A stretch of 9,741 bases of DNA from positions 1-9,741 of the forward strand of contig JAJYXA010000346.1 of the NCBI GenBank assembly GCA_021791235.1. The letters run 5' to 3'. This stretch comes from Pseudomonadota bacterium. GTDB lineage: Bacteria > Pseudomonadota > Gammaproteobacteria > Burkholderiales > Thiobacillaceae. This document shows, one piece after another, positions 6,206-9,741 of the stretch (position 1 is the stretch's first letter; the number at the start of each line of letters is the position of its first letter). The notes beneath the pieces are model-generated. The model ran no database searches. It had not been told where the DNA came from and was given only the letters and a program-made list of their open reading frames with translations. Made by a program: the position numbers and the translations under genes.

Positions 6206-7123
6206 ATGCGCTCTCGCCCATACCGCCTTGTTGCCTGCCTGCTGGCAGGACTCAGCCTTCCGGCTCTGGCCCAATATCCGCTGTCCCTTTCCCATCGGGT
6301 AACGGGTGGCGACACCGAATACACCGTCAGGCGGGGGGATTCCCTGACCGCCATCGGGGCCCGTTTCGGCGTGCCGCCCAGGCTTGTGGCGCAGCAGAAC
6401 GCGCTCCGCTTCAACAAGGCCATCCTCCATCCCGGCCAGCCCCTGCGCATCCACAATCCCCACATCGTGCCGGCGTCGCTCGACGACGGCATCCTCGTCA
6501 ACCTCCCGCAGGCCATGCTGTTCCGTTTCAGCCAGGGCGAGCTTGTCTCCGCCTATCCCGTCGGGCTGGGCAAACCCAGCTGGCCCACCCCGCAGGGCGA
6601 ATTCAAGGTCGTCAATCGGCAGGCGAACAAGCCCTGGCTGGTGCCGAAATCGATCCAGGAGGAAATGCGCCGCGAAGGGAAAATCGTCGAGGAGGAAGTC
6701 CCGCCCGGCCCCGACAATCCCCTCGGCAAACACTGGCTCGGGTTGAACCTGTGGGGCTACGGCATCCACGGCACCATCGCGCCGGCGAGCGTCTACCATT
6801 TCCAGAGCCATGGCTGTATCCGCCTGCATCCCGATGATATTGCGGAACTATTTGACCAGGTCCGGGTCGGAACGCCCGGACGCCTCATTTACCAGCCGGT
6901 CCTGCTGGCGGTGATCGAGGACGGCCGCATCCTGCTCGAAGTCCATCGGGACATCTACAGGAAGGGTATCGACCCCACGCAGACCGTACGCGATCTGGCT
7001 GAAGCCAACGGCTTGAGCCAGGCCATCGATTGGCCTAAAGTGGACGCCGTAATCGCCGCTCAGGATGGATTGGCCGAAGAAGTGGGCCGCCTGCCAGACA
7101 ACGGATCGAAAGGACAACCATGA
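6206..7123 (+). CDS. L,D-transpeptidase with LysM domain (YkuD/ErfK family)
   Basis: This 305-residue periplasmic enzyme forms or exchanges 3-3 peptidoglycan cross-links, or attaches partners to stem peptides. A Sec signal (residues 1-22, cleavage after ALA) is followed by a LysM peptidoglycan-binding domain (about 38-82: YTVRRGDSLTAIGARFGV...LHPGQPLRI) and the YkuD catalytic domain (about 95-228). The active-site motif is GYGIHGT (H188) with SHGCIRLHP (S201-H202-G203-C204-I205-R206), so Cys204 is the nucleophile and all key residues are present. The layout matches E. coli ErfK/YbiS-type enzymes. The C-terminal 75 residues extend past the catalytic domain, also as in ErfK/YbiS. No strong SD precedes the ATG, but the signal peptide starts there. 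Its last four bases (ATGA) overlap the start of the DUF882 peptidase gene, so the two are translationally coupled. Confidence 0.93.
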   Translation: MRSRPYRLVACLLAGLSLPALAQYPLSLSHRVTGGDTEYTVRRGDSLTAIGARFGVPPRLVAQQNALRFNKAILHPGQPLRIHNPHIVPASLDDGILVNLPQAMLFRFSQGELVSAYPVGLGKPSWPTPQGEFKVVNRQANKPWLVPKSIQEEMRREGKIVEEEVPPGPDNPLGKHWLGLNLWGYGIHGTIAPASVYHFQSHGCIRLHPDDIAELFDQVRVGTPGRLIYQPVLLAVIEDGRILLEVHRDIYRKGIDPTQTVRDLAEANGLSQAIDWPKVDAVIAAQDGLAEEVGRLPDNGSKGQP

Positions 7124-7662
7124 AGCACATCAGCCGACGCAAATTTCTCAAGCTGGGCATGCTGGCCGCCGCGCTGCCGCTTCCGGCCATGGCAAATGCG
7201 TGGCAGGCCGCGCCCGAGCGTCGGCTGCGCTTCCACAACCTGCACACCGGAGAGAGCCTTAACCTGGCCTACTGGGTGCAGGGCGACTACGTCCCCGAGT
7301 CGCTCGCGGAAATCAACCATGTCCTGCGCGATTTTCGCAACGATCAGGTCGCGGCCATCGATCCCCAGCTGCTGGACCTGCTCAACCGCGTCGACCTCGC
7401 ACTCGGCACCTCGCAATCCTTCCAGGTCATTTCCGGCTACCGTTCGCCCGCCACCAACCATCTGCTGGCCGAACGCTCTTCCGGCGTCGCCAAGCACAGC
7501 CTGCACATGGAAGGCAAAGCCATCGACATCCGCATCCCCGGCATTCAACTGGCCGACCTGCGCAAAACCGGACTCAAGCTGCAAGGCGGCGGCGTCGGCT
7601 ACTACCCCGCATCCGATTTCGTGCATCTGGACGTGGGGCGCGTGCGGACCTGGGGCGGCTAG
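7120..7662 (+). CDS. Tat-exported DUF882/MepK-like murein peptidase
   Basis: This 180-residue protein of the peptidase M15_2/DUF882 (YcbK, MepK) family has a twin-arginine signal: SRRKFLK at residues 5-11, a hydrophobic stretch, and a likely cut near AMANA (23-27). Metal-site motifs of the M15/LAS fold are present: SGYRSP (105-110), HxxGxAxD with H129 and D136, and FVHLD with H169. E. coli MepK cleaves 3-3 and 4-3 peptide cross-links. Its gene is next to an L,D-transpeptidase gene (ycbB), just as here, so one gene makes 3-3 bonds and the other can open them. Tat export is typical for the family. GAAAGGA (7108-7114) is the SD, inside the preceding coding region. A 9-bp inverted repeat encloses the stop codon. 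Confidence 0.93.
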   Translation: MKHISRRKFLKLGMLAAALPLPAMANAWQAAPERRLRFHNLHTGESLNLAYWVQGDYVPESLAEINHVLRDFRNDQVAAIDPQLLDLLNRVDLALGTSQSFQVISGYRSPATNHLLAERSSGVAKHSLHMEGKAIDIRIPGIQLADLRKTGLKLQGGGVGYYPASDFVHLDVGRVRTWGG

Positions 7663-7673
7663 GCCCCCAGGTC
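7647..7673 (+). terminator. Perfect stem-loop spanning the DUF882 stop codon
   Basis: GACCTGGGG (7647-7655) pairs with CCCCAGGTC (7665-7673), 9 bp perfect with a 9-nt loop holding the TAG stop. No U tract follows, so classical intrinsic termination is doubtful. It may stabilise the 3' end of the operon mRNA. Confidence 0.4.
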
Positions 7674-7928
7674 GTTCGTCAGCCGTTGCCCTGAGGGCCC
7701 TGGCTGCTTCGCCTGCAGTACCGGCTGGTCGTCGCCCCGAATTTCGCTCCCCCTCCCTTGCGTTCCCATCGGCCCCCGCTTCCCTTCCCGGGTCGAGGGG
7801 CCGTTCCAAAACGCAATGACCCCGTACGGGCCTGGGCTTCCTGAAGACCTCGGCTCCTGGCGCCTCCTCCGCTGTCTCGCCTTCGAAGTGACGCCTCTCC
7901 CTGGCCATGCCATGTGCTGAACAATTAA
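7674..7928 (-). other. Unexplained purine-rich, open-frame stretch
   Basis: Read on the minus strand this part of the 466-nt gap (7663-8128) is very G/A-rich, with blocks such as GGGAAGGGAAGCGGGGG and GGGAGGGGGAG, and two minus frames stay open across it. One frame begins upstream at 7991 and stops at 7659, right against the stop of the DUF882 gene. The translated sequences are Gly/Pro/Arg-rich with no domain I recognise and no SD I trust. It could be a decayed mobile-element or intron remnant, a structured antisense RNA, or simply biased non-coding DNA. No CDS is called. Confidence 0.3.
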
Positions 7929-7932
7929 CCGA

Positions 7933-7942
7933 CTATATTTAA
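7933..7942 (+). promoter_or_regulatory. AT-rich -10 candidate (CTATATTTAA) for the DUF2934 gene
   Basis: CTATATTTAA differs at one base from the RpoS-type extended -10 CTATACTTAA and sits in the only strongly AT-rich patch of this gap (about 7920-7950). No clear -35 is present. A transcript would have a leader of about 180 nt to the ATG at 8129; the remaining leader shows no further feature I can support. Confidence 0.35.
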
Positions 7943-8128
7943 TTTGATTGCCACGCACGGGCACTATCTTTCTCGGATAGCGGGTCGGCACCTTAAAGAG
8001 TTCAATGCGTCCGGCGCAGCCGTTGCTGCCCGGTAACAGGCCTTGTCGCTGCTTGAGCGTTGCCGACTGGCGCCGAGGTCACGAGGGACGTTCATCGCCC
8101 CTTACCTTCAACAATTGAGGACGAAAAC

Positions 8129-8452
8129 ATGGCCAGAAAGACACACACACCGGTTGAGCGGCGCGAGGCGATGATACGCGAGGCCGCCTACTACCATTAC
8201 GCGCAGCGTGGCTACGCCCCGGGGCATGATCTTGATGACTGGCTTGCCGCCGAAGCCGAACTCGAGCGCATCGCGTCAGAACAGCCGGTATCCGAGTTTG
8301 CCGAATTCCCGTCCGATATCGAGATGCAGCAGAGCAGCATCCATGGCGCCGGCAAGGATGAAGAACTGAAGCGGATCATCAAGCAGCATCCGCAAAAGGC
8401 CATCCCCCAGATCGAGAGCGTGTCCCCGGAAAAGGCACCCTTCAAGGAATAA
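8129..8452 (+). CDS. DUF2934 domain protein
   Basis: This 107-residue, highly charged, soluble protein contains at residues 11-48 the DUF2934 pattern (PF11154): RREAMIREAAYYHYAQRGYA, then PGHDLDDWLAAEAELERI. This short helical domain of unknown function is widespread in proteobacteria, often in small stress-associated proteins. The C-terminal 60 residues are hydrophilic and probably disordered or helical (KDEELKRIIKQHPQKA). GAGGA (8117-8121) lies 7 nt before the ATG and fixes the start; the frame upstream is open but lacks homology. A small DUF1496-like gene follows 40 nt later on the same strand and probably shares the transcript. The possible CTATATTTAA -10 upstream would fit stationary-phase expression. 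Confidence 0.82.
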   Translation: MARKTHTPVERREAMIREAAYYHYAQRGYAPGHDLDDWLAAEAELERIASEQPVSEFAEFPSDIEMQQSSIHGAGKDEELKRIIKQHPQKAIPQIESVSPEKAPFKE

Positions 8453-8492
8453 CGCCGGTAACCCAAAGTCCTCCCCTATGGAAAGCAGATTC

Positions 8493-8720
8493 ATGAGCAG
8501 CCATGTGACCCAGGTCGGCGCCCCCGACCCCGAACTCAAGACCTCCCCCATTTTCGATGAATATGAGGACATGTCACTCGACCTGGAACTCGAATCCGGG
8601 GCTTGTTATTTCAACAACGCGGTTTACCCGGTGGGTCAGTTCCTGCGGAGTGGCAGCGAACTGCTGCATTGCGAGGAACGCGGCGTCTGGGTGCGCAAAG
8701 GGGAACTGCGGCCGGAGTGA
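8493..8720 (+). CDS. Small DUF1496-like protein
   Basis: This 75-residue acidic protein has no signal peptide. Its C-terminal half follows the DUF1496 layout (compare E. coli YnjH): C38-Y-F-N-N-x-x-Y-P-x-G, a short hydrophobic strand, then LLHC60 and GVWVRKGEL, with a conserved Cys pair about 22 apart and a final Trp-containing strand. The match is by eye and tentative. The N-terminal half is acidic (EYEDMSLDLELES). GGAAAG (8480-8485) lies 7 nt before ATG 8493. ATG 8478 in the same frame would add five residues but has only pyrimidines in the SD position, so I prefer 8493. Role unknown; likely co-transcribed with the DUF2934 gene. Confidence 0.7.
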   Translation: MSSHVTQVGAPDPELKTSPIFDEYEDMSLDLELESGACYFNNAVYPVGQFLRSGSELLHCEERGVWVRKGELRPE

Positions 8721-8724
8721 TCCT

Positions 8725-8736
8725 GGCCTTTCGGCC
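8725..8736 (+). terminator. Short GGCC-TTTC-GGCC hairpin in a convergent gap
   Basis: A 4-bp GGCC/GGCC stem with a tetraloop lies just after the DUF1496-like stop and is followed by a pyrimidine run (TCTCCTCC). On the minus strand the loop is GAAA, a stable GNRA tetraloop. It is too short for confidence. Confidence 0.2.
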
Positions 8737-8813
8737 TCTCCTCCACGTTCGGCAGCAAGCGATCTCGTCAGTCCGCGAAGGAAGGCACGCAGTTCGGCGT
8801 TGCAATGCAGGGC

Positions 8814-9179
8814 TCAGTGGCCCATGTAGGCGAGATGCGGCAGGAACACCAGCACGCCGATGATGGCCGCGCCCAGGGCGGCGATCAGCACCGCGGCCGC
8901 CGCCGCATCCTTGGCCCGGCCGATGCCGGCATGCTGTTCCGGATGCACGGCGTCGGCCAGTTCTTCCAGCGCCGTATTGAATGCCTCTGCGCTCCACACC
9001 AGCACGATGGCCACGATGATCCACAGCCATTCCATTCTGCCCAGGCCGAAGTAAACCCCGGCCGCGCAGACCAGCGCCGTGGCCAGCACGTGCACCCGCG
9101 CATTGGGCTGCGTGCGCACGAGCTGGGTCATGCCCTGCAGGGCATGGGCAAAGCTTTTCAAACGGAAGACCTTTCTCAT
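8814..9179 (-). CDS. dgkA: Diacylglycerol/undecaprenol kinase (DgkA family)
   Basis: This 121-residue inner-membrane enzyme phosphorylates diacylglycerol or undecaprenol with ATP, recycling lipid carriers for envelope synthesis. Three membrane helices are seen (about 30-46, 51-66, 94-114). The catalytic signature EAFNTALEELADAV (E65, N68, E72, D76) corresponds to E. coli DgkA E69/N72/E76/D80, and GRAKDAAAAAVLIAA (D91) to E. coli D95. The N-terminal part (FAHALQGMTQLVRTQPNARVH) is closer to the undecaprenol kinase type of Gram-positive bacteria than to E. coli DgkA, so the lipid substrate is uncertain. The start is the ATG directly before the family-like sequence; no SD is visible. It reads divergently from the four-helix membrane protein, with a perfect inverted repeat between them. 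Confidence 0.9.
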   Translation of the reverse strand: MRKVFRLKSFAHALQGMTQLVRTQPNARVHVLATALVCAAGVYFGLGRMEWLWIIVAIVLVWSAEAFNTALEELADAVHPEQHAGIGRAKDAAAAAVLIAALGAAIIGVLVFLPHLAYMGH

Positions 9180-9216
9180 CGTGCGCGTGTGTGTTGCCCG
9201 AAAATCGCTCTCAACA

Positions 9217-9233
9217 ACAGGGTGAAACCCTGT
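9217..9233. promoter_or_regulatory. Perfect inverted repeat ACAGGGT-GAA-ACCCTGT between divergent genes
   Basis: Seven-base arms with a 3-nt spacer form a near-palindrome 38 nt upstream of dgkA and 53 nt upstream of the membrane protein gene. On the minus strand a TTGACC (-35 like, 9250-9245) with 17-nt spacing would put a weak -10 (TTTCAC, 9227-9222) inside the repeat. It could thus be an operator for dgkA or a transcript hairpin. Confidence 0.4.
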
Positions 9234-9285
9234 CCGGTCCGGCCGGTCAAACCTAGCCCAGGCTTCACGCCAAAGGAGGACCGAC

Positions 9286-9657
9286 ATGACCCAAACCTTG
9301 GACTATCGTCCGGCGGCCTATTTCATCATTCTGCTCGGGCTCGGCGGGGCAGCCGCCGCTTCCGTCGTGCCCTTCTACAATGCCGGCTACGAACTCGACC
9401 CCGGCGTGCTGCTCGCGGTGCTGATGCCCTTCCTGCTCTACGGCCTCTTCATCGAAAGCCTGCGCGGCCCCTGGCTGCTGGCGTCCGGCCTGTTGCTGCT
9501 TGCCGCCAGCCTCGCGCTGGTCGTGCCCGAACGCTACCTCCACTATAACGGCTACACCGACGACACGATCTATTGGGTGCCGACCCTGACAGCGGCGATC
9601 ATGATGCCGATCGCGTACTGGCTGGGAAGGCGCAAGGACGATGCGGACTCGCCCTGA
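9286..9657 (+). CDS. Four-helix integral membrane protein, function unknown
   Basis: I do not recognise the family. The 123-residue protein has four predicted transmembrane helices (about 10-30, 38-57, 62-80, 95-113), a short N-terminus, a periplasmic- or loop-like stretch PERYLHYNGYTDDTIYW (81-97) rich in aromatic residues, and a charged C-terminal tail RRKDDADSP that is probably cytoplasmic. No catalytic motif is visible. The very strong SD AAAGGAGG (9272-9279), 6 nt before the ATG, makes the start and the gene certain. It is divergent from dgkA and may share the inverted repeat as control site. The size resembles small accessory or stress membrane proteins. Confidence 0.85.
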   Translation: MTQTLDYRPAAYFIILLGLGGAAAASVVPFYNAGYELDPGVLLAVLMPFLLYGLFIESLRGPWLLASGLLLLAASLALVVPERYLHYNGYTDDTIYWVPTLTAAIMMPIAYWLGRRKDDADSP

Positions 9658-9686
9658 CAGCGGACGGCCGCGCATTCACCACGCCC

Positions 9687-9741
9687 CTAGAGGTCATCGC
9701 AGTCGGCCAGTTCCCTGCACATTGCCGCCAGACCCTCGGTG
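9687..9741 (-). CDS. C-terminal end of a minus-strand gene entering from the right
   Basis: Seventeen residues (TEGLAAMCRELADCDDL) end in TAG at 9687-9689. The amphipathic LAAMCREL pattern resembles the final helix of Hpt phosphotransfer domains, but so short a fragment proves nothing. Its end converges with the four-helix membrane protein gene 29 nt away. It could also be a chance open frame. Confidence 0.35.
   Translation of the reverse strand, partial: TEGLAAMCRELADCDDL

Noticed and set aside
8805..9548. 247-residue plus-strand open frame
   Set aside because: Antisense to dgkA and out of frame with the membrane protein gene; no motifs.

Overview
This is a high-GC bacterial window with dense short genes, strong AAGGAG-type ribosome binding sites on several of them, a Tat signal, a lipoprotein signal and an IF-1 of the 'second infA copy' type. 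It suggests a pseudomonadote, probably a beta- or gammaproteobacterium of the environmental or chemolithotrophic kind. That placement is inference from gene content only. I see no rRNA, tRNA or CRISPR array.

Region 1 (1-3677, minus strand) holds the most unusual gene, a 1093-residue protein read toward the left edge. Its first ~85 residues are an integrase-type Arm DNA-binding domain (the N-terminal domain of P4-like tyrosine integrases). This is fused in frame to PAS-GAF-PAS-PAS sensors and to GGDEF and EAL domains whose catalytic and I-site motifs all look intact. Downstream on the same strand are a stem-loop terminator candidate, a solitary HicA-like small protein lacking the usual active-site His, and the signal-peptide start of a gene leaving the window. 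The region just upstream of the fusion gene has a tandem near-perfect 10-bp repeat, the kind of array an Arm domain could bind.

Region 2 (3678-5511) carries a clade-D-like beta-carbonic anhydrase (plus) and a convergent glycine-zipper outer-membrane lipoprotein (minus). Both have the same CCTATACTGCAC core upstream, containing the CTATACT -10 typical of RpoS promoters. A well-formed TTGCCA-17-CATACT promoter then opens a ~175-nt GC-rich structured leader for infA.

Region 3 (5512-7662) contains an 88-residue IF-1 with a C-terminal tail, a small eight-cysteine zinc-ribbon protein with DnaJ-like CxxCxGxG repeats, and a two-gene cell-wall operon. The operon is a LysM + YkuD L,D-transpeptidase overlapping by ATGA a Tat-exported DUF882/MepK-like peptidoglycan peptidase, the same pairing as E. 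coli ycbB-ycbK.

Region 4 (7663-9741) begins with 466 nt without a clear gene. Its first half is strikingly purine-rich on the minus strand and open in two minus frames; its second half carries a possible stress promoter. Then come a DUF2934 protein, a small DUF1496-like protein, a convergent diacylglycerol/undecaprenol kinase (dgkA family), a divergently read four-helix membrane protein of unknown function, and the last codons of a minus-strand gene entering from the right.
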